Assembly: GCF_046127645.1 (NCBI RefSeq)
Contig: NZ_CP175919.1
Length of the DNA: 64,000 nucleotides
DNA from: Clostridium_F caseinilyticum
GTDB lineage: Bacteria; Bacillota; Clostridia; Clostridiales; Clostridiaceae
Strand: one strand, 5' to 3'
Position 1 is the first letter of the stretch. Each line of letters begins with the position of its first letter. Below the pieces are notes generated by a model. That model was not told where the DNA came from. It was given only the letters and a program-made list of their open reading frames with translations, and searched no databases. Below, piece by piece: positions 17,417 through 27,154 of this stretch. The translations under genes were made by a program, and so were the position numbers.

Positions 17417-17800
17417 TTATAAAATACCTCCTAAATTTTTATTTTCTGCTAAGAGCAATTGATTCTCTAATTCTTTATTTTCTTTTTCTAACTTTTCTAT
17501 TCTTTCATCTTGTGTTTCTTCGATTTTGGGAATATCTTTTTCATCTTCTACATTATCTTCATATTCATAGAATAATTTTTCTGTTTTAGGATTCCAATAT
17601 AATGTTGGATATTTACCGTCTATTCTTTCTGACTCGAGAATTTCTGTTACAAATATTCCTCCATTAGCTTCTAATTCTTCTTTTGTTTTTTCTAAGCCAT
17701 ATTCCGGGTCAAAAGGCATAAAATGAATTGACATAACTTGATATTTTTCGTCTGTAATTCTAATCATAGATTCTAATAATATTAAATTTTCTTCTTGCAT
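17417..17800 (-). CDS. Phage tail-module protein with C-terminal coiled coil, 127 aa
   Basis: Acidic protein: an N-terminal globular part (ITDEKYQVMSIHFMPFDPEYG, YPTLYWNPKTEKLFYEYE) and a C-terminal coiled coil (DERIEKLEKENKELENQLLL). Positioned directly after the putative receptor-binding gene, it resembles small proteins found next to tail fibres that may help fibre folding or attachment. That role is an inference. Confidence 0.6.
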   Translation of the reverse strand: MQEENLILLESMIRITDEKYQVMSIHFMPFDPEYGLEKTKEELEANGGIFVTEILESERIDGKYPTLYWNPKTEKLFYEYEDNVEDEKDIPKIEETQDERIEKLEKENKELENQLLLAENKNLGGIL

Positions 17801-17819
17801 ATTATCGCCCCCTTTTAAA

Positions 17820-18824
17820 TTATCTAGTATACACTATAAACGTATTATTTAAGATACATACGAGTGTTTTAAGGTCTCTAGTCACGTAATGACTAACCAT
17901 TGACGACGTTTGTGGAACTTCCGTCATAACCCTTGCATTCAACTTATCTTTTTCCAATTTATATTCAAATCCAAAATTATAACTATTTGCGAATATTGCA
18001 GCTCCATCAATTAGCGGTAAACTATTCGAGATATTCATAGTACCCGGAGAAGAAAATCTATAATGACCATTTGAATCGACTATTTCGTTTAAATCGAAAT
18101 CATATATCTTATTCATACCTGAGGAAAAAATTCGCTTAGTGTTTTGATTAGTTACAAGACTTGTAATACTGTAATCAAGTTTGATATTTTTAACATTCGT
18201 ATTGGTTCTATAATCATATTTAACTAGGTCATAAGAATTCACACCATATATATAAGAGTTATAGAAGAATGTACCTTGGTCTAGTTTTGGAGCGTCAGAT
18301 ATCATGCTAAATTCATCTTTTACAACATTTAAGTTACTATCATATATTACTACATAGTTTAGTTCGTTCCATGAGTATATTACTGCAATGTTACCAGTTA
18401 TGGGGTCATCGAATACTCTTTTTAGTGAATATGGGGATATCTCTAGGTGTAATGTTATTTGTTTCACAACTCTACTTCCATCTTTTGTAAATACGTATAA
18501 GTAGCCAGTCTTTGTAGAATCAAATCTACGAAGTAACGCAAACAAATATTTGTTTGAGAACCTCGGTTTGTTATGAAGTCGAAGTTCATTTAATGTATTT
18601 ACCTGTGTAAATGTATTATCAGTAAGAACGTTGAATTTGCTCATGAGAGTTCTTTTATTGTCGAAGTCCTCTTTAAATAATATAGCAACATTATCATCAA
18701 AGTCGCCATAGCCTGATAGGTTACTAGCGGTTGCTGTAACACTTCTTAATAATTTAAACTCTTTAAATTCATCAACACCACCTATACCTACACCATGGTC
18801 TTTTAAAACATTTGTTATATTCAT
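17820..18824 (-). CDS. Putative tail-fibre or receptor-binding protein (repetitive beta structure)
   Basis: 334 aa, almost entirely short beta-strand-like segments with repeating aromatic and Asp patterns (YLYVFTKDGSRVV, GNIAVIYSWNELNYVVIYD, YGVNSYDLVKYDYRT), suggestive of a beta-propeller. It is the last large tail gene, overlapping the preceding baseplate gene by one base (TAATG), which is the usual place of the host-recognition protein. By eye it has many more CG dinucleotides than its neighbours, suggesting that this module was acquired separately. No database family is recognised. Confidence 0.6.
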   Translation of the reverse strand: MNITNVLKDHGVGIGGVDEFKEFKLLRSVTATASNLSGYGDFDDNVAILFKEDFDNKRTLMSKFNVLTDNTFTQVNTLNELRLHNKPRFSNKYLFALLRRFDSTKTGYLYVFTKDGSRVVKQITLHLEISPYSLKRVFDDPITGNIAVIYSWNELNYVVIYDSNLNVVKDEFSMISDAPKLDQGTFFYNSYIYGVNSYDLVKYDYRTNTNVKNIKLDYSITSLVTNQNTKRIFSSGMNKIYDFDLNEIVDSNGHYRFSSPGTMNISNSLPLIDGAAIFANSYNFGFEYKLEKDKLNARVMTEVPQTSSMVSHYVTRDLKTLVCILNNTFIVYTR

Positions 18825-19861
18825 TAACTCACCACCTTTGATACTATATTATCATCAGCGTCATATGTTATAGTCCATTTAAGCGTATTAGTTACACTTC
18901 CATCTTTGTAAAATTGCCAAGTGTCATATTTATAGTTACCATTTGAATCTGGACTACTTAATGTAGATTTCATATACAATTGATTAGATTTATCTTTATA
19001 TTCAACTACTGTATATATACCATTACTATCCTTACTACTTGCATAAGAATTATAATTAGCAATTTTTCTTTCTATCTCTTCTATAGAAGTATTCATCTGC
19101 TCTTTATTTTCATCTTGTTGTGTCGTAATATCAGCCAATTGTAACTTATTTTCTGATATCTGCATCTGCAATTGTGCGGCAATATCTTCGTTGGGATCTA
19201 GAGAATTTTTCAAATCATTCACCCAATCAGTAAATCTCTTTCCTGTGACTATTTTAAATTCATTCATCCAAACTTCAAAGTCTTTTTCATGTTTAGATTT
19301 ATTCTCTAAAAACCAAGCTTGGTACTGCCTAAATATTTCTGTAGTATCTACTTGTTTTATTGTTCCATGCACTATACCACAAAGCTCTGAATTTAATCTT
19401 GTATCTGTTATATTGCTTTGTAGTATAGCTATTACCCCTGCCCTTACATATACATCTGCTATAGCAATTTCATAAGCATCTGCATCACGTTGGGGTGCTG
19501 GAGCTATTGGATTACTCCCGTATTGCCCCTTTTTTACTACTGCCTTTATTCTTCTTTCTAAAAAATCTAATCTTAAAGCTATTCTATCTATTCTATTTAA
19601 TACTCCATCTGCTGGATCAAGTTTTAATATATAATCATCTGTGTTTTCATAGAAATATCCATTTATCCACGCTAATCCTGCTTTAATTCTTATTTGCATA
19701 TTATTATCTACAGCAACTACTTGCAATTGATTTGCTGGATTAGGAAATACTCCATTACCTATAAAGGTACTAAAATATTTGGCAAAATCTTCAGCTAGAT
19801 AATCCCTATCGGGAGTACCATTTTGATCTATAATTGCATTAAAAAAACTGCTTTTTTCCAC
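18824..19861 (-). CDS. Phage baseplate/tail-appendage protein (BppU-like N terminus)
   Basis: 345 aa. The N terminus (SSFFNAIIDQNGTPDRDYLAEDF, then AKYFSTFIGNGVFP) is characteristic of clostridial and lactococcal-type baseplate proteins, followed by a beta-rich domain (VVAVDNNMQIRIKAGLAWINGYFYEN), a helical linker with coiled coil (about 175-270), and a C-terminal module (NGNYKYDTWQFYKDG) likely to hold the next protein. It starts at GTG, overlapping the stop of the Gp37-like gene. Confidence 0.8.
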   Translation of the reverse strand: MEKSSFFNAIIDQNGTPDRDYLAEDFAKYFSTFIGNGVFPNPANQLQVVAVDNNMQIRIKAGLAWINGYFYENTDDYILKLDPADGVLNRIDRIALRLDFLERRIKAVVKKGQYGSNPIAPAPQRDADAYEIAIADVYVRAGVIAILQSNITDTRLNSELCGIVHGTIKQVDTTEIFRQYQAWFLENKSKHEKDFEVWMNEFKIVTGKRFTDWVNDLKNSLDPNEDIAAQLQMQISENKLQLADITTQQDENKEQMNTSIEEIERKIANYNSYASSKDSNGIYTVVEYKDKSNQLYMKSTLSSPDSNGNYKYDTWQFYKDGSVTNTLKWTITYDADDNIVSKVVS

Positions 19862-21018
19862 TATCTCACCACCTGTTTAATTTTATCTATAATTGTAGGA
19901 ATATTATTGCCAAAAGTAACATTAACTTCTAACCCTTTTTCCTCGTACATTTCTTCTATTTCTGTTATTCTTGTATCTATTCTTATTCCCCATTTTTTAT
20001 CTACTATCGTTACTATATCTCCTAAATCAAAATCTTTCTTATAAACATTATTTCCATTAGTATTTATCTTACTATCAAAGGTTTTGATTTCTTCACACTC
20101 AGATAATTTTTCTTTACCTCTTTGAAGTAGCAAAGGTTTATACCGTTCCCAAGGAATTTCAACTTCCTCTGTTTCTTCATGTTCTCCAGTAACATTACCT
20201 TCCTCGTCTTTATCCGCTACCATTTTTTTCTTTTCCTCTTTATCAGTTATATCTCTAGCATCTACATATAACTCATATCTATCTAATCCTTTACCATTTT
20301 CTATAGATGTTATTTTTCTATACTTACCTTCTCCAGCACCAGCTATCAATGTTGTATTTCTATAATTATTTAAACTATCCATATATTCCTGTTCTAATAT
20401 ATTTTCAAAATCCCTTGAAAAAATACAAGGTACTATAGTTCCATTGTTTATGGTTCTATCAACACCTTTGTATATATCAAATAATATTTTTCTATTTTTT
20501 ATATCTAATATATTTCTATATCCTAAATTATTTGTATTACTTATATTTTCTAACTGCTCTATTATGTTTCCAAAGCTGTTAGCATATTTAATATCCTCTT
20601 TAAATCCTTTTAAATCTCCTAAAATTAAATTTGGGATTTTTCTATTTGTATTAGTTGGACTTATAGCATTTTCTAATACTAGCTTTCTCATTAACTCCTC
20701 TGTTTTGCTAGAGAAACTAACTCTATCCCAGCTAATACGCCTATCTAAATAATTAGTAAGGAATTTACCTTTAATTTCTAAATATTCTTGTCCATCTTCT
20801 CCTATTTTTAATTGCCTAGTTTCTATATAACCAGCTTCAACGTCATCCTTTTTATAAACTATATTTTCTCTTTTTAATAAATCTAAGGTACTAAAATTTA
20901 AAGCACAATGTAATTCAAACTCTCCGCTTTTTTTATATTTTCTAACCCATCTAAGAGATGTAAATGTATCTAATATACCTTTTAATTCTAAATCCCTGTT
21001 AAATATATATAATTCCAT
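19861..21018 (-). CDS. Siphovirus Gp37-like tail protein
   Basis: 385 aa; N-terminal pattern MELYIFNRDLELKGILDTFT followed by SLRWVRKYKKSGEFELHC is that of the ReqiPepy6 Gp37-like family, the baseplate-hub or tail-associated proteins that follow the distal tail protein. It includes an EEE-rich insertion near 255-275. The gene follows Dit by 3 bases and overlaps the next gene by one base, showing a tight tail operon. Confidence 0.8.
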   Translation of the reverse strand: MELYIFNRDLELKGILDTFTSLRWVRKYKKSGEFELHCALNFSTLDLLKRENIVYKKDDVEAGYIETRQLKIGEDGQEYLEIKGKFLTNYLDRRISWDRVSFSSKTEELMRKLVLENAISPTNTNRKIPNLILGDLKGFKEDIKYANSFGNIIEQLENISNTNNLGYRNILDIKNRKILFDIYKGVDRTINNGTIVPCIFSRDFENILEQEYMDSLNNYRNTTLIAGAGEGKYRKITSIENGKGLDRYELYVDARDITDKEEKKKMVADKDEEGNVTGEHEETEEVEIPWERYKPLLLQRGKEKLSECEEIKTFDSKINTNGNNVYKKDFDLGDIVTIVDKKWGIRIDTRITEIEEMYEEKGLEVNVTFGNNIPTIIDKIKQVVR

Positions 21019-21021
21019 AAA

Positions 21022-21891
21022 CTACACCCCCAAATATTGTGGACTAAAATATATGTTAACTTCTAAGTTATCTAGATTACTATCTGCATTATATCTAAAA
21101 AGATTATCTCCAACATCTAGTTGTAGAAAAGTGTCTCCTCCACCAACAACATCTAAATAATTTAATATATCTGTGGTAACACCATTAAGTTCTTGTAATA
21201 TCTTTTTCTTACTATAATTAGTGTTTATAATAAATTTTTCTCCTGCAACCATTCCTTTATTAATTTTTATAAACTCTCTGGTATTTACATTAAATAAAGA
21301 TGGATTTTTAAGAGTACCTCTTGCAAAAAATTCTATTATCATACCTGTTTTAACCTGTCCATTATTTAGAACATTGACTATTAAAGAAGGCTCTCTATGC
21401 CCCATTGTAATTCCTTTATTAACTGGAATTACTAAAGGAAAATGAAAGTCTCCCTTCCATAAGGCTACATTAACTTTACTATCAATATAATCTTTCCAAT
21501 ATGGATTATGACATAAAAGGCTTATTTGAAATTTAGGATTATTTTCTTTGGGTATAATAGGTGCAGTTTCCACTATACATTCTACATATTTTTTTATATT
21601 TCCATCTATATAAATTAATTTAGATTTTAATTTAGGATTTATTATACTTAATAATTTTTCTCTGTTTAATTCTTTATTTTCTGTTATAGCACCTTGAATA
21701 ACTATATTTCTATCATCTAAGGTACTTCCTACGCAAGTACTTCCATCTTGTCCCATTCCTTTATTACTATAAATAGTGTTTTTTAATCCGCTTATCCCAT
21801 CTATATTTTGCAAGAAAAAGGGACTCCAAATAGAAAATTCCATCTGTTGTCCTTTTTCATTTTCAAATATAAACTTTTCTTTTTTATTCAT
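21022..21891 (-). CDS. Distal tail protein (Dit, siphovirus tail family)
   Basis: 289 aa with the Sipho_tail pattern: N-terminal jelly-roll part containing GLKNTIYSNKGMGQDGSTC and the typical VIQGAITENKELNREKLLSIINP block, then a C-terminal galectin-like part (PSLIVNVLNNGQVKTGMIIEF, YLDVVGGGDTFLQL). Dit forms the ring joining tail tube and baseplate. It lies right after the tape measure gene, as expected. Confidence 0.88.
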   Translation of the reverse strand: MNKKEKFIFENEKGQQMEFSIWSPFFLQNIDGISGLKNTIYSNKGMGQDGSTCVGSTLDDRNIVIQGAITENKELNREKLLSIINPKLKSKLIYIDGNIKKYVECIVETAPIIPKENNPKFQISLLCHNPYWKDYIDSKVNVALWKGDFHFPLVIPVNKGITMGHREPSLIVNVLNNGQVKTGMIIEFFARGTLKNPSLFNVNTREFIKINKGMVAGEKFIINTNYSKKKILQELNGVTTDILNYLDVVGGGDTFLQLDVGDNLFRYNADSNLDNLEVNIYFSPQYLGV

Positions 21892-21906
21892 ATCACCACC
21901 TCACTT

Positions 21907-24900
21907 TTACCAATTTAGTGCTAATTCTCTTAAATTGTTTTTAGATTGTCTAGCCAATTCGCTTGGAGTTGGTACTGGAGAATAAATATGTTGTGTTACA
22001 TTTATTCCATTACTGCCATTAAATCCTTTTAATACATTATTAGCTACCTTTGTTGCTACGCTTTCAGCCGTTTGCATAACCAAATCTTGACTTGCATCAT
22101 GGTTAAATATTCTAGTTCCTCTTGGGAGATCGTAAAGTTCATAATTGCTATTTCTACCTGGAGCATCATGTAAATAAGTAAGTCCTCCGCTAAAATATCT
22201 ATCTCCTGTCCATTTTTTTTGTGGTTCGGGGTCTCCGCTAGTTTTAGACTTAATCCATCTTATAATTGGGTTGTTAGCAAACCAACTCTTTAACTTTTCC
22301 CATTTAGTCATTATGTGTCCGTCTGTTGTATCAATATCTTTAAGAGTATCACTGTTCATTTTTTTTATTTGCTTTACAACTCCATCCTTAAGCTCGTTAG
22401 CCTTACTAATAGAACCTTTCCTTTGTCTCTCTGCTTCCTTTAACATTTTATCTGCCTGCTCTTTTGTTATAACCTTACTTTCATCTCGCATTCTAATTAT
22501 TTGTTTAACAGTTCCATCATACTGTTTATTAGCTTTATCTACTGCACCTTGCCTTTGCTTTTCTGCATTTTTTATTGTATCAGAAGCCTGCTCTGCTGTT
22601 ATTCTCCCATTATAGTTTTTTAGTCTTTCCATTATCGTCTTTTGTTCAAGTTCAGATGTACTTAGTGTTTTAACTGCATTTTCTTTCATTTGATTTTGTA
22701 AACCGTCAATTGTTTTGGCTTCCTCTGCTGTAATTTGCCTATGATTATCGGCTGCATTTTTTATAATAGTATTGATTTGATTTTGCAATCCATCAATTGT
22801 CTTTTTTTTATCTTCCCAACTAGTTGTGGTTGTTTGTAATATTTTAGCTTCCTCTGTTGTGGTCAAAACATTACTTCTGCTAAAAAATTCTTGCTGGCTT
22901 TTTAATTCTTCTTCCTTTTTTTTATCTAATCCAACCTTAATTTTATCCCCCATATCTTTGTATAATTGCTGTAAATTAGAAGATTGTTGCTTAGTAATTG
23001 CAGTGCTTTTATTTAAAGTGTCTGTAAACTCTTTTATAGTTTGATCCTTCTGTTTTTTGTTAAGTCCTTTAGTTCCATTTACCATTGCAGTGTATTGTTT
23101 TATTATTTCATCTTTATTTTTTTTAGTTAGTACTCCTGTGTCAGCAACTAATTTTTTAAAATTAGTTGTCATTGTATTTTTTTGCTCATTTGAAAGTGAA
23201 CTAGATTTTTTACTCATATCACTAAAATTTTTAAGAACTTTATCTTTAGCTTGCTTAGTAAATTTATCAGAATTTGTTACCAAACTCATCATTGCACTAC
23301 TTGCTTTTTTATCTATTTCTAAGTACGCTCCTACTGCTTTTTTTGTTTGATTTGTAAAATTAACTGTCTTGGTTATCACAGTATTCATTTTGTTACCGTA
23401 TTGGTCTACGGTAGTTTGGGTGGTTTTTAATTTTTTATCAAACAAATCAACAGATGGGACTGCCTCTTGTTTAAGATTTTTATGCAATTTATATGCTCCA
23501 TATCCTACCGCTGCTACTCCTGCCACTGCAATGCCTAGCACTGGAACAGACATTCCTAATGCTCCTGCTAATTTTACAACTCCACTTGCTGCTAAACCTC
23601 CAGCACCTTTAACTCCACTAAATGCTGTACTTAATAATCCTGTTTTTGCTCCTGTTGTTGCCATTGTAGCTCCAGCAGTCACACTTGCTACTTCTACCCC
23701 TTTTGTAGCAAGTGTTACCTTGCCCATTATTCCAGCCACTTTACTTCCGAAACTTACAATGCTACCGAATCCAGTTATTACTTTTCCTATACCAACTACA
23801 GTAGGTCCTGTAATTGCTACAAATGCACCAAATTTAACAATACCTTTCTGCATTTCTGGACTTAGATGAGAAAATTTTTCTGTCATTCCTGCAACGCTAA
23901 CTGCTATATCTCTTAATGCAGGTAACAAATTATTACCAATACTTATACCTGCATCTACTATCTGATTTCTTGCCATTTTTAACTTACTTTCTGTAGTCTC
24001 ATATCTTTGGTTTGCTTCGTTAGTAAGAGCAATATTTTCTCCCCAAGCTTTAGTTCCCATATTTATAGAATCTTCTAATAAAGTACCTGCATTTGCTGCT
24101 CTAAGTAAACTGTCCCTAAGTCTTACTTCTTTTATACCCATTTCTTCTAGCATTTCTATAGCTGATGTTCCAGCATTTTCTGCATTACCTAAACCTCTTA
24201 TAAATGCAATAAGTGCAGTGGATGCATCTTTTTGGAACGCTTCTTTAAACTGTTCTCCTGTCATTCCTGCTATTTTACCGAAGTTGTCCAATTCTTTAGA
24301 GCTTTTTATTACAGCATTCATTTCTGCTGTGGTCATATTCAAAGAATCTGCAACTTCTTTAAATGCTTTCCCATTATTGGACGCTAGAAGTTCAAGTTCT
24401 CTCATAGACATTCCTGTTGCCTGAGATAATTTTTTAGCTTGATCTGAGCCTATTGTTGCAGCCGCTTGCATCTTAACCATAACTTTGGATATAGCAGAAC
24501 CACCCATTTCCGCTTCTATCCCTACAGAACTTAATGCACCTGATAAACCTAATGTTTGTGCTTCTGTTAAGCCAATTTGTTTACCTGCTCCCGCAAGTCT
24601 TAGCCCCATTTCTACAATTTCTGATTCTGTTGTAGCTAAATTATTGCCTAGGTGAACTATAACAGAACCTAACTTATCAAATTCAGTTTGTGGCATTTGT
24701 GTAATATTAGCTAATCTAGCCAATGAAGTAGCTGCCTGTTCTGAGCTCATGTTAGTTGAATCTCCTAACATGACCATGGATTTAGTGAATCCTTGAATAT
24801 TTTCTGTCTTTATACCTAGCTGCCCCGCTGCCTCCGCAACTCCCGATATTTCTACAGCACTTTGTGGCATTTCTTTAGACATATTTCTTATGCCCTTGCT

Positions 24901-25833
24901 TAGTTGAGCAAATTGTTCATCTGTTCCTTCAACGGTCTTTCTCACTCCAGTAAATGCACTTTCAAAATCTATAGCTGCTTTTGCACTTCCAATACCAACC
25001 GCAGCAATGGGAAGCGATAATTTATTTATTCCTTTTCCTACGTCAGTTATCTCTTTACCTGTGTTTTTTAATTTCTCTGAATGATCTTTTAATTTATTAC
25101 TAGCACTTACCCATTTATTATTTTGTTTATCCAATTCTTCATTTATTTTTTTTAATTCTCCCTGTGCTTTATTCATCTGGGATTGTGCTTTATTTAGATT
25201 AGTATCATACTGTTGTATTTTTTTTGCATTACTATCTATTGCTTTTTCATTTTTTTCATACTCTTTTGTTGTTTTGTCAACTTCTGTTTTAGCTTTTTCA
25301 TATGCTTTTACTTCTTTTTCTTTCTCAGCTGTAAGTTTTTTTTGCTCATTTTCTAGCTTACTAATCTGTTCTTTTAATTTATTAGCTTCTGTACTATTTT
25401 CTCCATATCTTTTTTTAGCTATTTCATATTCTTTATTTAATTTTGATAACTCTTCTTTATTTTTTATATATCCTTGTAGTTCTTTCCCATGAGTGTCTAT
25501 AACTTTTTTTAACTGGCTCTCTGCTTTAGATAAATTCTCTTTTAACTTATCCCTAACTTTTATATTATCTTCTAGCTTAGATTTAGTTTTTTCTATAGAC
25601 TGTGTATATATGCCTACTTTTTTGGAATGTAATTCTACTTGTTTAGAAAGTGCCTCTTGTACAGATTTTAGTTTTTCGCTATCCTTCCCAAACGCTTGTA
25701 TCCCAGAACTAGCTAATTTCATCTGGGATTGTGCATTTTTTAATTCTGCATTTACACCTTTTAAGCTGGAATTAAATCCGCTGCTATCTAATACCATTTT
25801 TGCAGTTATTCGTTTTTCTGTATTGCTAGCCAT
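21907..25833 (-). CDS. Phage tail tape measure protein (TP901 family)
   Basis: 1308 aa, the longest phage gene. A long N-terminal coiled coil (about 1-265) leads into the TP901 core (FTGVRKTVEGTDEQFAQLS, GVAEAAGQLGI, SLARLANITQMP, about 290-640), then hydrophobic glycine/alanine-rich helices (about 690-800) and repetitive KQxK/EQ-rich helical repeats (about 860-1190) ending in a conserved tail. It sets tail length and may enter the host envelope. Predicted tail length from about 1300 residues is near 190-200 nm by the usual 1.5 angstrom per residue rule. Confidence 0.93.
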   Translation of the reverse strand: MASNTEKRITAKMVLDSSGFNSSLKGVNAELKNAQSQMKLASSGIQAFGKDSEKLKSVQEALSKQVELHSKKVGIYTQSIEKTKSKLEDNIKVRDKLKENLSKAESQLKKVIDTHGKELQGYIKNKEELSKLNKEYEIAKKRYGENSTEANKLKEQISKLENEQKKLTAEKEKEVKAYEKAKTEVDKTTKEYEKNEKAIDSNAKKIQQYDTNLNKAQSQMNKAQGELKKINEELDKQNNKWVSASNKLKDHSEKLKNTGKEITDVGKGINKLSLPIAAVGIGSAKAAIDFESAFTGVRKTVEGTDEQFAQLSKGIRNMSKEMPQSAVEISGVAEAAGQLGIKTENIQGFTKSMVMLGDSTNMSSEQAATSLARLANITQMPQTEFDKLGSVIVHLGNNLATTESEIVEMGLRLAGAGKQIGLTEAQTLGLSGALSSVGIEAEMGGSAISKVMVKMQAAATIGSDQAKKLSQATGMSMRELELLASNNGKAFKEVADSLNMTTAEMNAVIKSSKELDNFGKIAGMTGEQFKEAFQKDASTALIAFIRGLGNAENAGTSAIEMLEEMGIKEVRLRDSLLRAANAGTLLEDSINMGTKAWGENIALTNEANQRYETTESKLKMARNQIVDAGISIGNNLLPALRDIAVSVAGMTEKFSHLSPEMQKGIVKFGAFVAITGPTVVGIGKVITGFGSIVSFGSKVAGIMGKVTLATKGVEVASVTAGATMATTGAKTGLLSTAFSGVKGAGGLAASGVVKLAGALGMSVPVLGIAVAGVAAVGYGAYKLHKNLKQEAVPSVDLFDKKLKTTQTTVDQYGNKMNTVITKTVNFTNQTKKAVGAYLEIDKKASSAMMSLVTNSDKFTKQAKDKVLKNFSDMSKKSSSLSNEQKNTMTTNFKKLVADTGVLTKKNKDEIIKQYTAMVNGTKGLNKKQKDQTIKEFTDTLNKSTAITKQQSSNLQQLYKDMGDKIKVGLDKKKEEELKSQQEFFSRSNVLTTTEEAKILQTTTTSWEDKKKTIDGLQNQINTIIKNAADNHRQITAEEAKTIDGLQNQMKENAVKTLSTSELEQKTIMERLKNYNGRITAEQASDTIKNAEKQRQGAVDKANKQYDGTVKQIIRMRDESKVITKEQADKMLKEAERQRKGSISKANELKDGVVKQIKKMNSDTLKDIDTTDGHIMTKWEKLKSWFANNPIIRWIKSKTSGDPEPQKKWTGDRYFSGGLTYLHDAPGRNSNYELYDLPRGTRIFNHDASQDLVMQTAESVATKVANNVLKGFNGSNGINVTQHIYSPVPTPSELARQSKNNLRELALNW

Positions 25834-25889
25834 TATTTCCCTCCCTTCTAAATTTTTCTATAAAAAAGACACTTATCAAAGTGCCTATC

Positions 25890-26126
25890 TTATAGAAATG
25901 GTATATCTTCTATATTTACTCTTTTGTAATTCACATCATTTGTAGGGTTATTTTCTTCATTATTATCTTTAATTTCCCAATTATTAAATTTAATATGGCT
26001 TTCCCACATCTTGTATATTTCCGCATGTGTACTATCCCAAAATTCTTCTTTAGAATAATTTAAATGTACTTTTGCTAAATAAAAAAGCCAGTCAAAGTCA
26101 ATTTCATACTTCGACTGGTCATTTAG
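25890..26126 (-). CDS. Tail assembly chaperone T-like domain, reached by -1 frameshift
   Basis: A 78-codon frame without its own start, beginning in the -1 frame exactly where the upstream chaperone ends (CTA AAT GAC ...: LNDQSKYEIDFDWLFYLAKVH) and running to a TAA at 25890-25892. The pattern FDWLFYLAKVHLNYSKEEFW followed by TWxxIxxM-type spacing is usual for the T part of lambda G/GT-type pairs between tail tube and tape measure genes. It is expected only as a fusion of about 208 aa (130 + 78). Confidence 0.82.
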   Translation of the reverse strand, partial: LNDQSKYEIDFDWLFYLAKVHLNYSKEEFWDSTHAEIYKMWESHIKFNNWEIKDNNEENNPTNDVNYKRVNIEDIPFL

Positions 26127-26515
26127 TTTTTTTCTTTTTTAGCTTCTTTATTTTTTGTTTCTTCTTCATTGTCTTTATTCAATCCCATATAATCAATATA
26201 AAGATCCACTGCTAAGTTTGTAATTTCTTGATATTGCTGTCCTGTTATAACATTTTCTAGTTCTTCAATGTCCCATTCTTTTATTTTTTCTTCATATGTA
26301 TTTTCTTCTTTATTTATAAGTACTTTTTCTTTATCTACACAACACATAGATACTAATCTTAAAGCATTTGTGTAGAATTGTTGTCCTTCCATTAACCCAT
26401 AAATAACAGAACCATAATTACCATACTTTTCATCAATCTTTCTAATGGTTCTATTAGTCATTTTAAAAGAATACTCTTTATCACCTATTTTTTGTTTTCT
26501 TATTTTATTTAACAT
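26123..26515 (-). CDS. Tail assembly chaperone (G-like)
   Basis: About 130 aa located between the tail tube and tape measure genes. It starts at the ATG 26513-26515, 9 bases after AAAGGA; an upstream open frame to 26539 lacks a ribosome site. It has the usual form: an N-terminal beta/alpha domain (KIGDKEYSFKMTNRTIRKIDEKYG) and a low-complexity Lys/Glu C terminus (KEAKKEKN). The last codons contain the slippery heptamer, so most ribosomes stop here and a fraction make the longer GT-type fusion needed for tail assembly. Confidence 0.85.
   Translation of the reverse strand: MLNKIRKQKIGDKEYSFKMTNRTIRKIDEKYGNYGSVIYGLMEGQQFYTNALRLVSMCCVDKEKVLINKEENTYEEKIKEWDIEELENVITGQQYQEITNLAVDLYIDYMGLNKDNEEETKNKEAKKEKN
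26126..26132 (-). promoter_or_regulatory. Slippery heptamer A AAA AAC for -1 programmed frameshift
   Basis: In the zero frame the codons are GAA AAA AAC TAA, so the heptamer A_AAA_AAC lies immediately before the stop, and a -1 slip continues into CTA AAT GAC, the exact frame of the downstream T-like ORF. No strong pseudoknot was identified by eye downstream. Confidence 0.85.
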
Positions 26516-26545
26516 ATTATCCAATCCTTTCATCAACAAAATAAT

Positions 26546-26567
26546 AAGGGTAGATTATTTCTACCCC
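26546..26567 (-). terminator. Hairpin after the major tail protein gene
   Basis: GGGTAGA/TCTACCC stem with a T-rich 3' side on the minus strand. It probably sets the ratio of tail tube to chaperone transcripts. Confidence 0.65.
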
Positions 26568-26572
26568 ATAAA

Positions 26573-27154
26573 TTAACCTTCTATATTCTCTTTTTTCTCT
26601 GTAGGTATTATTACAGATTTAAAGAATTTTTCATCTGTCATTCCATCTTCTTCGTCTACTTTCCAATTCCACATTTCATTAGAATGTAAAGGTGCAAAAG
26701 ATGCTTTTAATTTTTTAGATTGGAAATTAGCCTTTCCTTCCTTACCTTTATAGTTTTCATCACTTAAAGAAAATGTACCCTTGTACATTATTCCATATCT
26801 AGCCTTTCCGTTGCCTTTCATTGCTTTATAAAGTAAACAAACTTCTGGTGCCTTATCATTAGCACTTCTTATAATTCCGCCCTCATTTGCTAACTTATGA
26901 CCTAAAAGAAATGCCTCTTCTTCTTTTTTTAAATCTGTAATATCTACTTCTACATCTATATTAGCTAATGTAGTTTCACTAAGCCATAATACACCTTCTG
27001 CATAATACTCGTCAGTATTAATTTTAGGTTTTATTCCTAATTCTTTTACACCTTCAAAATATTTTGTACTGTCAAAAGTTGTTGTTAACCCATCCTCTTT
27101 AACTTCAGCTACATATAATTTTTTTAAATCCACGACTGGTACTACTTTATCCAT
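26573..27154 (-). CDS. Major tail (tube) protein
   Basis: 193 aa; the pattern PVVDLKKLYVAEVKEDGLTTTF ... ELGIKPKINTDEYYAEG and GTFSLSDENYKGKEGKANFQSKKLK is typical of the phi13-type siphovirus major tail protein. It forms the tail tube. It sits between the connector genes and the tail chaperones, with a good AAAGGATGAG ribosome site and a terminator hairpin downstream. Confidence 0.88.
   Translation of the reverse strand: MDKVVPVVDLKKLYVAEVKEDGLTTTFDSTKYFEGVKELGIKPKINTDEYYAEGVLWLSETTLANIDVEVDITDLKKEEEAFLLGHKLANEGGIIRSANDKAPEVCLLYKAMKGNGKARYGIMYKGTFSLSDENYKGKEGKANFQSKKLKASFAPLHSNEMWNWKVDEEDGMTDEKFFKSVIIPTEKKENIEG

Noticed and set aside
22271..23350. CRISPR-like regular repeats inside the tape measure gene
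   Set aside because: The similarity is protein-level repetition of Lys/Gln-rich helices with variable spacing and no identical DNA repeats.
23369..23869. 166-codon open frame on the plus strand
   Set aside because: Mirror frame of the alanine/glycine-rich part of the tape measure gene; no ribosome site.
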